From Lachnospiraceae bacterium (GTDB lineage: Bacteria > Bacillota > Clostridia > Lachnospirales > Lachnospiraceae): DNA of 64,000 nucleotides. Shown here piece by piece: positions 18,434 through 26,786 of the stretch. The stretch is taken from positions 1-64,000 of the forward strand of contig JAJQBQ010000018.1 in assembly GCA_021203205.1 (NCBI GenBank), written 5' to 3'. Numbering within the stretch: the stretch's first letter is position 1; every line of letters begins with the position of its first letter. A model generated the notes under the pieces. It made no database searches. It had not been told where the DNA came from and saw nothing but the letters and a program-made list of their open reading frames with translations. The translations under genes and the position numbers were made by a program.

Positions 18434-20119
18434 ATGGCTATAATTCCGCTGCCTTATGGCATAGACCTTTTTGAACAGGTGCGTAAAGATCACTGTTACT
18501 ATATTGATAAAACACATTTGATCAGCGAGATGATGGATGCTCCATTTAAAGTAAATCTGATTACGCGCCCCAGACGTTTTGGAAAAACACTGGCGATGAG
18601 CATGCTCGCGAGTTTTTTTGATATCCGCAAAGATAGCCGTGAACTGTTTGAAGGACTGGAGATTTCAAAGAATCAGGAACTCTGCTCACAGTGGATGAAC
18701 CAGTGGCCGGTTCTTTTTGTGACTCTGAAGGACGTGAGCGGACGTGATTTTCAGGATGCGTATGATATGCTGCGGCAGGTGATCACAGACCTGTATAACC
18801 AACATTATTATCTGCTTCAGGACGATAACCAGTCTCCCTCTGACAGGGAAGCATTCTCGAAACTCTGCATGCGCAGGGGAGAGCTTGCCGATGTAAAAAA
18901 TGCATTGACCATTTTACTTCGCATGATGCGTGTTCATTATGGAAAAGAAGTAATTTTGCTTGTAGATGAATATGATGTTCCTCTCGCAAAAGCAAGCGAT
19001 AACGACTATTATGAAGACATGCTGAATGTCATCAGGGTGCTTCTGGGAATGTCCTGGAAGTCAAATCCAGACCTCAAATTTGCCGTGGTGACCGGATGTC
19101 TGCGTGTGGCCAAGGAGAGCATCTTTACGGGAGCAAATAATTTTGTTTCTAATTCTATTTCAGATATAAGTTATCAGGATTGTTTTGGATTTACGGAAGC
19201 GGAAGTGGTACAGATCCTCAAGGATGCGAATCTGTCAGATGCGCTGCCGGAAATGAAACGGTGGTATGACGGCTACCGCTTTGGGGAAACAGAGATTTAC
19301 TGCCCATGGGATGTGCTGCTTCATGTACGTGCCCTTTGTCTGAAATCGAATGCCGCTCCCGGCAACCACTGGCTGGATACGAGCCACAATAACATTATCC
19401 GGCGCTTTATCGATCTGCCGAATATGCATGTAAATGATAAATTCGAGACGCTGCTGGCCGGAGGCGTGATTCAGGAGCGCATCCGCGAAGACCTGACATA
19501 TGACATTGCGCACTCTTCCGAAGATAACCTGTGGAGCATTTTGTACCTGACCGGCTATCTGACGCAGGTCCTGCCGGAGGAACTCCCGGAGGGGATGACA
19601 CCTCAGGAAGGAAAAACATCGCTGCGCATCCCGAACGAAGAGGTAAAATCAGTCTTCAAGGACACCGTGCAGGCGTGGTTTGAAGCCTCCATCAAAGCCA
19701 GAGACCGCAGCGAACTCTTTGACGAGTGGTGGAACGGGGAAGATGAAAAGCTGACGGAGGATGTGTCGGACATTCTATTCGACACCATCAGCTACTTTGA
19801 TTATAAGGAAGATTTTTACCATGCCTTCGTTGCAGGCATGTTTTCCGGTGCGGGCTATGAGGTAAAGTCGAACTCCGAGCAGGGAAAGGGAAGGGCGGAT
19901 ATCATCATCCGGGAGCGCCGTCACAGACGAGCCATCGTGATCGAAGCAAAATGGCCGGGGAAAAAGAAGAATGCCACGCTTGAGAGCGAATGTGAGGAGG
20001 CGCTGGCCCAGATCGTGGAGAAACAGTATGCGAAGAATCTTCAGTTGGAAGGCTATCGCACCGTCCTCTGTTATGGCGCGGCTTTCAAGGGGAAAGACTG
20101 CCTGATCCGGAAAGCTTAA
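18434..20119 (+). CDS. AAA-ATPase-like protein with PD-(D/E)XK nuclease domain (DUF1703 type)
   Basis: The 561-residue protein begins with the AAA-ATPase_like domain. Its opening PLPYGIDLFEQVR, then YYIDKT and RPRRFGKTLAMSML (phosphate-binding loop) are diagnostic. ILLVDEYDVPL is the Walker B segment. The C-terminal part carries the nuclease core, with RADIII and IVIEAKW supplying the Asp and the ExK catalytic residues. The family is common in gut Clostridia and Bacteroidetes, occurs in many scattered copies and has no settled function; defence or mobile-element roles are suspected. Direct repeats on both sides hint that it arrived as a unit. GGAAGGGGTG lies before the ATG. Confidence 0.92.
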   Translation: MAIIPLPYGIDLFEQVRKDHCYYIDKTHLISEMMDAPFKVNLITRPRRFGKTLAMSMLASFFDIRKDSRELFEGLEISKNQELCSQWMNQWPVLFVTLKDVSGRDFQDAYDMLRQVITDLYNQHYYLLQDDNQSPSDREAFSKLCMRRGELADVKNALTILLRMMRVHYGKEVILLVDEYDVPLAKASDNDYYEDMLNVIRVLLGMSWKSNPDLKFAVVTGCLRVAKESIFTGANNFVSNSISDISYQDCFGFTEAEVVQILKDANLSDALPEMKRWYDGYRFGETEIYCPWDVLLHVRALCLKSNAAPGNHWLDTSHNNIIRRFIDLPNMHVNDKFETLLAGGVIQERIREDLTYDIAHSSEDNLWSILYLTGYLTQVLPEELPEGMTPQEGKTSLRIPNEEVKSVFKDTVQAWFEASIKARDRSELFDEWWNGEDEKLTEDVSDILFDTISYFDYKEDFYHAFVAGMFSGAGYEVKSNSEQGKGRADIIIRERRHRRAIVIEAKWPGKKKNATLESECEEALAQIVEKQYAKNLQLEGYRTVLCYGAAFKGKDCLIRKA

Positions 20120-20253
20120 AATGTAAGTTTATATATGAAGCGGGACGGCTATAGACGAAATCACAGGAAGTCAGGCACTGAATGTTAAAATAGACGGGTA
20201 CGGTAGATAATCAGATTGCACAAGTTTATATAGCAAGAAAATTCTGCTACGGT

Positions 20254-20309
20254 AAAAAAAGCAAAAGAAAGGCAAAAGAAAAGCAATAAATCGGCCAATC
20301 ATTGGGAAG
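20254..20309 (+). repeat. Right copy of the direct repeat flanking the AAA-ATPase gene
   Basis: Matches 18256-18320: purine units, then TAAATCGGCCAATCATTGGG. The remaining spacer to 20422 contains TTTTTTATAATAATT, a likely -10 region for tldD, but no gene. Confidence 0.75.
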
Positions 20310-20422
20310 TTTTTTACGCACTTACCTGAAAAAATAGTTGAGATTGCCGGGCATAAGCTTTTTTTATAATAATTTCCAGAAAACGGCTTGTGGTCAGGAA
20401 AATCAGGAGGTAAAACCTAAAA

Positions 20423-21811
20423 ATGCTTGAAAATTTATTAATCGGTGCGGAGAATCAGTTTGCGGATCACATGAGCACGGAACTCCGCGCCCAGGAAAAC
20501 AGATATCGCACCGTGTGCCTTCAAAAAGGTGATATGTCCTGGAACAGTCGAACGGATGTGACCGGCGTCTCGGCGCGGGTATGCGATCACGGCCGGTATG
20601 GTTTTGCCGCCTCTGCAGAATATACGGAGGCTTCCGTGCGCAGAGTTCTCCGGGCGGCGACAGAGAACGCGCATTTTATGACGAACAAAATGGGAGCAAA
20701 GGAGATGGACTTTGCGCAAACTCCCCGGCGGGAGTTCGCGCCGGGGCGGCCGGTCGCGGAAGCGGAGCAGAAACGGATGATCGAAATCTGCCGCCAGGTA
20801 GACGACTATATTGTCCGAAACTATCCGAACCTGGTGAGCCGTTATGTTGGCGCGAACGAGGAATCGGCGGAAAAATACCTTCTGACCTCGGATGCGGGAA
20901 ACGGGCACAGCACCCTGTCCAGATGTTATGTGGATTTTTCGCTGGCGGTGGAAGCGCCGGACGGAAGAACGGTGGAATTGTTTGACGCCGACTTTTATTA
21001 CGGAGGATTTGGCGATAATATATATGATTTTGATGCAATTTATCGAAAAATAGACGCGCTTTACCTGAAAGTGATGGAAAAGCGTGAGGGCGTGTATCCG
21101 GAGACCGGCATTCATACGGTGATTCTGGGAGGCAGCCTCGGCGGCATGCTTTGCCATGAGGCTGTGGGGCATACGCTGGAGGCGGACTACGTGCGGAATG
21201 GTTCGGTGGGAGGAGCGATGCTTGGCCAGACAGTGGCATCCGGCCTGATCAATATCACGGATTTTGCCCACACATATGAGGGACAGGCCGTCCCCTTGCC
21301 GGTCTATTTTGACGATGAAGGCGTGGAAGCGAAAGATGCTGTCCTCATAAAGGACGGGCAGCTGGTGGGCTACATGAACAACCGGGAGATGGCAGCTTAC
21401 TACGGCATGGAGCCCACCGGCAACGCCAGGGCCAGCGAGTATATAAACGACCCCATCATCCGCATGCGCAACACGCTCATATTACCGGGGCAGGACCGGC
21501 TGGAAGATATGATCGCCTCGGTGGATGACGGTTACTACCTGTTTGAGACGAACAATGGGCAGTCGATGCTAAACGGCGAGTTCCTGTTCGGCGTAGTCAT
21601 GGGCTATGAGATTAAGAAAGGAAAGCTGGGGCGTGCCATTCTTGACACGGCGGTGTCAGGCAATGCGTTCGATGTGCTGAAATCTGTGGATATGGTGTCA
21701 GACCGGATCACATGGTGCAAGACGGGAACCTGCGGCAAGAAAGGGCAGTCCATCATGGTGACCTACGGGGGACCGGAAATCCGCTGTAAGATCCGAATGG
21801 GCGGAAGGTAA
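20423..21811 (+). CDS. tldD: TldD-family zinc metalloprotease
   Basis: The 462-residue product has the catalytic HEAVGH motif (in LCHEAVGHTLEAD) of the TldD subunit. In characterised systems TldD pairs with TldE (PmbA) to form a protease that degrades unfolded peptides or trims leader peptides of microcins and other modified peptides. The glycine-rich C-terminal part ending CRIRMGGR is typical. A GGAGG site (20406-20410) precedes the ATG. The gene for its partner follows after a spacer of about 150 bp, so the two are probably co-transcribed. No modified-peptide precursor gene is evident nearby. Confidence 0.93.
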   Translation: MLENLLIGAENQFADHMSTELRAQENRYRTVCLQKGDMSWNSRTDVTGVSARVCDHGRYGFAASAEYTEASVRRVLRAATENAHFMTNKMGAKEMDFAQTPRREFAPGRPVAEAEQKRMIEICRQVDDYIVRNYPNLVSRYVGANEESAEKYLLTSDAGNGHSTLSRCYVDFSLAVEAPDGRTVELFDADFYYGGFGDNIYDFDAIYRKIDALYLKVMEKREGVYPETGIHTVILGGSLGGMLCHEAVGHTLEADYVRNGSVGGAMLGQTVASGLINITDFAHTYEGQAVPLPVYFDDEGVEAKDAVLIKDGQLVGYMNNREMAAYYGMEPTGNARASEYINDPIIRMRNTLILPGQDRLEDMIASVDDGYYLFETNNGQSMLNGEFLFGVVMGYEIKKGKLGRAILDTAVSGNAFDVLKSVDMVSDRITWCKTGTCGKKGQSIMVTYGGPEIRCKIRMGGR

Positions 21812-21957
21812 AATGTGCCGGCGGATCGGAGATGATATTTTCACAGCATGGCACTGACATGTGATGATTTTTGTCAGGCGAAAAATGAACCTTGTGCAAA
21901 GCAGAAAAGATGAATTTTTGCGAGTTTGAAACGAAGATTATAATGGAGAATAATATA

Positions 21958-23346
21958 ATGCTGGATAATGTAGGACAGGACAATATCGAACAAGATAATA
22001 TTGAGTCGGATAATGCAGGACGGGATAATATTACGCAGAATGATACAGAACAGGACAATATAATGGACCTTGCCGACTACGCGACCCGAAAAATGCGCGA
22101 GGCAGGAGCGGATGACGGTCAGATTTTCGTGACGAAGGGTGAGTGCCGCCAGTGGGAATTCGAAAACGGCGAATTTTCCCGTTTCGTGACAACATTTAAC
22201 GAGGACAGCAACGTGGCTGTCTATAAAGACAGGAAAAGGGGAGCCAGATTCCTGAACAAGGCGGACTTAAAGAGCATAGACCTGGCCGTCCGGGATGCCT
22301 TGGAGTCATCTGCCGCCGCACAGGCAGACGATGCGGAGGGCATCGCGCCGAACCAGGGTACCATTTGCACCGAGAAGGGCATTTTGGAGCCGGATATGGA
22401 CCGGTTTTTTTGCCGGCTGATGGAGATGAAGGCGGATCTGGAGCAGAATTACCCGAATCTTAAAATCGACAGCATGGACGCAAATTATTTTAAGAGGCAT
22501 CTGGTCTACCGAAACACCAGCGGGACGGTCTGCGATGAACATATGGGCCGCTACTTTGTATCGCTGGGTGTTGTGGGAAAGCAGGGGGATGAGGTTACGA
22601 ATCCGTGTTACGAGGGTGTGCAGCTGACAGATCTGGAAAGACCTCTCATGGACTGTGGAAGCTTTCGGCTGATCGCATGGAGCGCGGAGAGAAGCCTGGG
22701 GGCGAAGCCGATGGAGGGAAAATTCACGGGAACCGTCCTGATGGTTCCGAATATGGTGCAGGAATTCGTCTCAAACCTGTGGGGGCTGGTGAGCCGGGGG
22801 AGTATTCTCGACGGCACCAGCGTCTGGCGTGACCGTCTGGGCTGCCAGGTCGCGGATGAGCGCCTGACGGTCCGCATTGATCCATCGGCCGCGTGTGTAT
22901 GCGCCGGCGAAAGCATTACATTCGACGGCTTCCGGCCGGAGCCCTATGAACTCATAAAAAACGGGATCCTGCAATATTTTGACCTGGACTATTTTGCGTC
23001 AAAAAAGACCGGGCTCCCCATGAAGAAAAATTATTCCGCGAATATGATCATTTCACCGGGGAACTGTTCCGTCGAGGATATGGTGCGCCATATCGATAAC
23101 GGAATCTGGCTTGAAAACTATGCCGGGGCGAACCCGGATCCGAACGGCAATTTCTCCGGAGTGGCGACAACATGCTTCCGTATCCGGGACGGCAAAATCG
23201 CGGAGCCGCTGAAAGAAGTAAGTCTCAGCGGCAACTTTGCAGATTTGGCGATGCACATCCGCGACATTTCGAAAGAAATCAGCGAGGACGGCGGCGGAAG
23301 CTACCCGTTTATTTCGGTGGATGGAGTGGTGATTTCGGGGAAATAA
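21958..23346 (+). CDS. pmbA: TldE/PmbA-family partner protein with repeat-containing N-terminus
   Basis: This homologue of TldD lacks the HExxxH zinc motif, as expected for the TldE/PmbA subunit that forms the heterodimer. The conserved part starts around MDLADYATRKMREAGADDGQ and ends with a normal TldE C-terminus. From the ATG at 21958 (GGAG 9 nt upstream) the product is 462 residues and begins with seven pentapeptide units, such as DNIEQ and DNIES. An ATG at 22064 at the end of the repeats would give a normal-length protein, but its AGGA site is weak. The frame is also open to 21892. Start choice decides whether the repeats are translated. Confidence 0.85.
   Translation: MLDNVGQDNIEQDNIESDNAGRDNITQNDTEQDNIMDLADYATRKMREAGADDGQIFVTKGECRQWEFENGEFSRFVTTFNEDSNVAVYKDRKRGARFLNKADLKSIDLAVRDALESSAAAQADDAEGIAPNQGTICTEKGILEPDMDRFFCRLMEMKADLEQNYPNLKIDSMDANYFKRHLVYRNTSGTVCDEHMGRYFVSLGVVGKQGDEVTNPCYEGVQLTDLERPLMDCGSFRLIAWSAERSLGAKPMEGKFTGTVLMVPNMVQEFVSNLWGLVSRGSILDGTSVWRDRLGCQVADERLTVRIDPSAACVCAGESITFDGFRPEPYELIKNGILQYFDLDYFASKKTGLPMKKNYSANMIISPGNCSVEDMVRHIDNGIWLENYAGANPDPNGNFSGVATTCFRIRDGKIAEPLKEVSLSGNFADLAMHIRDISKEISEDGGGSYPFISVDGVVISGK
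21964..22068 (+). repeat. 15-bp tandem repeat, 7 copies, at the start of the TldE gene
   Basis: Seven consecutive 15-bp units of the form GAYAATNTNGNNCNG encode pentapeptides such as DNVGQ, DNIEQ, DNIES, DNAGR and DNITQ. The run ends exactly at MDLADY, where the conserved family sequence begins. Confidence 0.85.
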
Positions 23347-23353
23347 TAGAAGA

Positions 23354-23448
23354 GGGGAGCACTGTAGCAAACGACTTTTGCGTAGCAAAATGTCACCGAG
23401 TTCTGTAACGCGGAACTCATGCGCTTACGCGCCCGCTACATGCTCCCC
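23354..23448. repeat. Nested palindromic element between convergent genes
   Basis: An outer stem pairs GGGGAGCACTGTAGC (from 23354) with GCTACATGCTCCCC (to 23448), with one bulge. Inside are TTTTGC-GTA-GCAAAA and GAGTTC/GAACTC hairpins, the latter followed by ATGCGCT. It lies between tldE and the phosphodiesterase gene and overlaps the last codons of the latter. There is no T-run. Its parts resemble other palindromes at 30626, 30815, 45775 and 62866. Confidence 0.7.
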
Positions 23449-24197
23449 GTCCTTCGGTTCACTTCCAGTTTATCCAGTATCCCGCCTGCGGAAACGCCAG
23501 GGTGTGTAACATAAATTCTGCAAATCTGCTCTACAAAGTGTTCATCCAGCGTCAAATCACGGGCGATCTTAGAGACCGTCTGCCCGCGCTCCATGTGGGA
23601 GAGGATGGACGAAATCAGTCCCAAGAGTTCCCCGGAAGACAAATCGCCGCTGCTTCGCTTCGCGTAAGCCGCTGCATGGGAACTGTCATTGTCCGCAGCG
23701 AGAACCGAGAGTTTCTTCGCAGCTTCCAGTTCGATTTTTTCTACATGCCATTTCCCATCTTCAATCTGTAAAATGGCCATGCTGAGGCCGAGATGAAATC
23801 GTCTTCTGCCACAGGCCCCTGGATTGAGCCAGAGTCTGCCGTCCTTTTCTTCCATAAAAAACTGATGTGAGTGGCCGAAGATGATGATCTGCCGGTCATC
23901 CAAAACGGAAGCATCAAAGGTTTTCGAATCCAGCTGCTTTCGATTGTGAATGACAAAAAAGTTCACGCCTTCCAGGGTAAAGGAAAGCGTTTCAGGAAGA
24001 CTGGTCGCCCATTCCTTGTCGGTGTTCCCACGTACGACGTAGAGGGGAACGTCCTCGCCAAGGGCATGTTTCAAACGGTTTAAAATCACCGGGCTGCTGA
24101 TGTCGCCGGCGTGGATCACGGCGTCCGTTGTCCCGGCCAAAGAAACCACATCCGGGCGCAGAACGTCATGAGTATCAGAAATCACAGCAATTCGCAT
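23436..24197 (-). CDS. YfcE/MJ0936-type phosphodiesterase with C-terminal helical extension
   Basis: The first 155 or so residues are a calcineurin-like metallophosphoesterase with DTHD near the N-terminus, GDIS, GNTD and GHSH, the residues that hold the two metal ions. Family members of this short type hydrolyse phosphodiesters such as cyclic nucleotides. The protein is 253 residues, about 80 more than usual. The extra part (SSGELLGLISSILSHME, then TVSKIARDLTLDEHFVEQI) looks like a small helix-turn-helix. AGGAGA precedes the ATG. The extension suggests regulation or nucleic-acid binding, but this is inference. Confidence 0.88.
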   Translation of the reverse strand: MRIAVISDTHDVLRPDVVSLAGTTDAVIHAGDISSPVILNRLKHALGEDVPLYVVRGNTDKEWATSLPETLSFTLEGVNFFVIHNRKQLDSKTFDASVLDDRQIIIFGHSHQFFMEEKDGRLWLNPGACGRRRFHLGLSMAILQIEDGKWHVEKIELEAAKKLSVLAADNDSSHAAAYAKRSSGDLSSGELLGLISSILSHMERGQTVSKIARDLTLDEHFVEQICRIYVTHPGVSAGGILDKLEVNRRTGSM

Positions 24198-24323
24198 GAG
24201 CTTACATCTCCTGTCAGCAAAATACTATACACAGTATACACGGCTATTTTTCCTGGCATTAACAACGGTCTTTAGAAGTTTGGATCATTACTCCCCATAC
24301 AGAAGTTTCCCGTAAATCAGATA

Positions 24324-24866
24324 TTAAGGAAACACATATTTTCGTATTTCGCAATTTTTTACTCCAAATACCGCAAATTCAGCATTGGTCATGTCGTGAA
24401 AGTAGGATTCTACAAACCGGGCGATCCCATTGTGCGCAACCAGAAGATATGTTTTTCTGTCGGATTCTTCCCGTATGTCATCCAGAAGATTGTAAATTCG
24501 CTGTGCCATCTGCAGCATGGATTCGCCGCCGTCGTAACGGCAGATGAAGTCCTCCTTAGCCAGTCGGAATTCGGCCCCGTCCCGCGGCGTTGACTCATAC
24601 TTTCCGAAGTTCTGTTCCTTTAGCCGTGGCTCGGGCCTGGCCGGCACTCCGGTGATTTCTGAAATATGTCTGGCGGTATCTGCCGCACGGACCAGAGGGG
24701 AGTAAAGGATCTCGTCAATATGGATCACCTGCTTTAAAATGGCTTCACCTGTCGCGATGGCCTGTTCGTGTCCTTCTTGCGTGAGTGCAATATCGGTCGC
24801 CCCGCAGATCTTGTTTTCCACGTTCCAGATGGTCTGGCCGTGGCGGACGAAATAAAAATGTCCCAT
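24324..24866 (-). CDS. Histidine phosphatase family protein
   Basis: The 180-residue protein has the catalytic RHGQT motif at residues 8-12, EGHEQA, the acid/base Glu region (LKEQNFGKYE) and the second histidine in LLVAHNG. This is the phosphoglycerate-mutase-like/broad phosphatase branch (CobC/GpmB-like), acting on small phosphorylated metabolites. AAAGGAC lies upstream of the ATG. It shares orientation with the phosphodiesterase gene 126 bp downstream, and they may be co-transcribed. Confidence 0.9.
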   Translation of the reverse strand: MGHFYFVRHGQTIWNVENKICGATDIALTQEGHEQAIATGEAILKQVIHIDEILYSPLVRAADTARHISEITGVPARPEPRLKEQNFGKYESTPRDGAEFRLAKEDFICRYDGGESMLQMAQRIYNLLDDIREESDRKTYLLVAHNGIARFVESYFHDMTNAEFAVFGVKNCEIRKYVFP

Positions 24867-25071
24867 AGGTAAGATGTCCTTTCGCCAACTTCGATTTCAT
24901 ATGCCCGTAGTATATCGGTTCTGTGGAAAATTTGCAAGTGATAGTTGGTTTCATTCGGATTTCCATGAGAAAGACTTTCGTTATCATTACGCACCGATTA
25001 ATTTACGGAGCTGTTCAAAGTATAACTTGGAAATTATCAAATTTTACATTTTTGTCCAAGAACAGCTATAG

Positions 25072-25100
25072 ATGACAGAAACAGAATTGTTTGTTATACT
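25072..25100 (+). promoter_or_regulatory. Probable sigma-A promoter of brnTA
   Basis: ATGACA (25072-25077, five of six matches to TTGACA) and TATACT (25095-25100) with a 17-nt spacer. The transcript would start near 25107, about 100 nt before the toxin start, so the long open frame from 25072 is not coding. Confidence 0.65.
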
Positions 25101-25206
25101 AGAAGATGGTAAGCAATTATTTCCGCTGAATTTAAAAAACGGGACACAAAAACAGTTGCATTTTGTCTTACAAACCGTTAATATAAGAAAGGAGTTCATG
25201 TGTAAA

Positions 25207-25488
25207 ATGAAATTCGAATGGGATGAGGAAAAGGAACGACTCAACATAGAAAAGCATGGAATAGACTTTAGAACAGCGGTACAGGTGTTCCATGATGAGA
25301 ATCGAATAGAATATTTTGATAAAATTCATTCTATTGGAGAAGACAGATATATTACAATCGGAATGATAGGCGAGAGGATGATTATTATAACCCTTGTTTA
25401 CACCGAGCGTGTTGATGTTATTAGAGTAATATCGGCCAGGGTGGCCACAAAAAAGGAAAGGAGATTTTATGAAGATGGTATCTTATGA
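25207..25488 (+). CDS. brnT: BrnT-family toxin
   Basis: The 93-residue protein opens with MKFEWDEEKERLNIEKHGIDF and ends with VISARVATKKERRFYEDG, both diagnostic for the BrnT RelE-like ribonuclease fold. The conserved Arg and His residues of the family are present, so the toxin looks intact. It is the first gene of the operon, as in most BrnTA loci. The GGAG at 25191-25194 is 12 nt from this ATG and 3 nt from an alternative ATG at 25198 that would add MCK. BrnT cleaves RNA and is neutralised by BrnA. Confidence 0.88.
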   Translation: MKFEWDEEKERLNIEKHGIDFRTAVQVFHDENRIEYFDKIHSIGEDRYITIGMIGERMIIITLVYTERVDVIRVISARVATKKERRFYEDGIL

Positions 25489-25783
25489 ATTAAAACCGGA
25501 GACGAAATTATCAGAGGAACAGGAAAAAATGCTTTCGGATGCAGAAAAGCGACCGGTTGTGTCTGATGAAGATTGTCCGGAGCTCACAGAAGAAGAGCTT
25601 GCGCAGTTTTATCGGGTCTCTGAAAAACGCAGGGAAGAACATAAGAAACAGACAGTAACGCTCAGACTTTCCCCACAGGCGTTAAAAACAGCAAAATCAC
25701 TCGGAAAAGGATATACATCTGTTCTTTCCAGAATATTGGAGAGTGCGCTGAGAGATAAAGAAGTGATACAGCGTTATCTGTAA
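25469..25783 (+). CDS. brnA: BrnA-family antitoxin
   Basis: The 104-residue protein overlaps the end of brnT by 20 bp, as expected for translational coupling. The N-terminal half is acidic and flexible (binding BrnT). The C-terminal half has TVTLRLSPQALKTAKSLGKGYTSVLSRIL, a ribbon-helix-helix DNA-binding domain. BrnA represses its own operon. AAAGGAAAGGAG precedes the ATG. Confidence 0.85.
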   Translation: MKMVSYELKPETKLSEEQEKMLSDAEKRPVVSDEDCPELTEEELAQFYRVSEKRREEHKKQTVTLRLSPQALKTAKSLGKGYTSVLSRILESALRDKEVIQRYL

Positions 25784-25808
25784 AGAGTATATTATTAGGA
25801 GGATTTTG

Positions 25809-25838
25809 ATGCCGACGATTAAATATCGGACAATATAA
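25809..25838 (+). pseudogene. Ten-codon remnant of a YafQ-like toxin gene
   Basis: After a strong AGGAGG site, ATG opens MPTIKYRTI and then stops. The first codons match the start of the YafQ-like gene at 32588 (MLTIKYQTM). The remainder has been deleted up to the terminator at 25858. Confidence 0.6.
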
Positions 25839-25857
25839 AAATTGCATAGACTACACG

Positions 25858-25895
25858 CCGCCTGAGGTCATATTTAGACACCAGGCGGTTTTTTT
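25858..25895 (+). terminator. Rho-independent terminator
   Basis: CCGCCTG (25858) pairs with CAGGCGG (25882-25888), followed by seven T. A related terminator closes the YafQ locus at 32925. Beyond it, 25896-26192 holds a CGAGCAGG/CCTGCTCG hairpin (25979-26001), a small CCGC-TT-GCGG hairpin with five T (26075-26089), and no gene I can support. Confidence 0.85.
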
Positions 25896-26192
25896 ATGCA
25901 CACGGGCCGCGTAAAAATGTCGCCGGTCGGCGAAATTTTGGAAGTATTTCGGCCCAGGCCGAACGTGGCACGGCGCGGCGAGCAGGAGATGCCCCTGCTC
26001 GATTACAGAATTTTGAGAATGAAAAAGTTATTAACAAGGCGGTTCCTCACCAAAAGAACGCATATTTTAACACTCCGCTTGCGGTTTTTAGGGATTATGG
26101 TATAACACCAATATCAGGACATGAAGTTCTGTACGATTTGGTGCAATGTTTCAGAGATAGTGTAGTTTAAGCAAGAGGAGGATTTTGGAAAC

Positions 26193-26786
26193 ATGATCGC
26201 GATACGTGAAAAACACATCCATTCTGTCCGCTATCTGTGGCAGATGTTTGTTTATACCTCAAATATGTTTTTGATCCTTCTGATTGCCGGGTTCCTGCGC
26301 TGGTGTACGTTGCTATTGGATTTGGATAAACTGAATACGCTGTTCGCCATGCTGTCCCCGGAGGTGGCCGTGCTGGTTGATAACAACGGAGATATTCGAA
26401 CCGCGGGCTATTTTCTCCTGATCCTTGAGATGCTGGTTCTGTGTTCCGTCGGGCGGTTTGTGGACTATGACATGGAGCACAGGAGGGGCAGCCGAAAGCT
26501 GCTGTTTTGCCTGGGATATCGCCGCAGTGCCGTGATCCGCTATGAAGCTGCTTATTTCCTGGCAGATTTTGTGATCGCATGGATTTTAGGGGAATTGTTG
26601 CTGGGAATCGTGTGGCTCTTTGTCCGAAGGATACCGCTGGTACAGACATTCCTTTTGGTGATGGAGGTGGAGACGTTTCTGGGGGCTGGAGGATTTCTGG
26701 TCACAGGCGCGGTGACGATGGCAGCGGTTGCGCTCATGGTTGCATGGAAAGTTCTCATGAAAAAGGAGGAAAGGGAGAAGAAATGA
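26193..26786 (+). CDS. FtsX-like membrane protein, single-domain
   Basis: The 197-residue protein has four predicted membrane segments (about 25-45, 74-93, 113-138, 158-182). The central piece VDYDMEHRRGSRKLLFCLGYRRSAV resembles the cytoplasmic loop of FtsX/MacB permeases, where an EhhxRrxEhgllkaLGyrr pattern contacts the ATPase. It has only one FtsX-like domain and no long outside loop. AAGAGGAGG precedes the ATG, and the next gene overlaps its stop codon by ATGA. It may form a split permease with the protein at 28033. No ATPase gene is in this cluster. Confidence 0.7.
   Translation: MIAIREKHIHSVRYLWQMFVYTSNMFLILLIAGFLRWCTLLLDLDKLNTLFAMLSPEVAVLVDNNGDIRTAGYFLLILEMLVLCSVGRFVDYDMEHRRGSRKLLFCLGYRRSAVIRYEAAYFLADFVIAWILGELLLGIVWLFVRRIPLVQTFLLVMEVETFLGAGGFLVTGAVTMAAVALMVAWKVLMKKEEREKK

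Noticed and set aside
25896..26105. Possible 69-residue gene after the brnTA terminator
   Set aside because: Starts inside the terminator T-run, has no ribosome binding site, and contains two hairpins.
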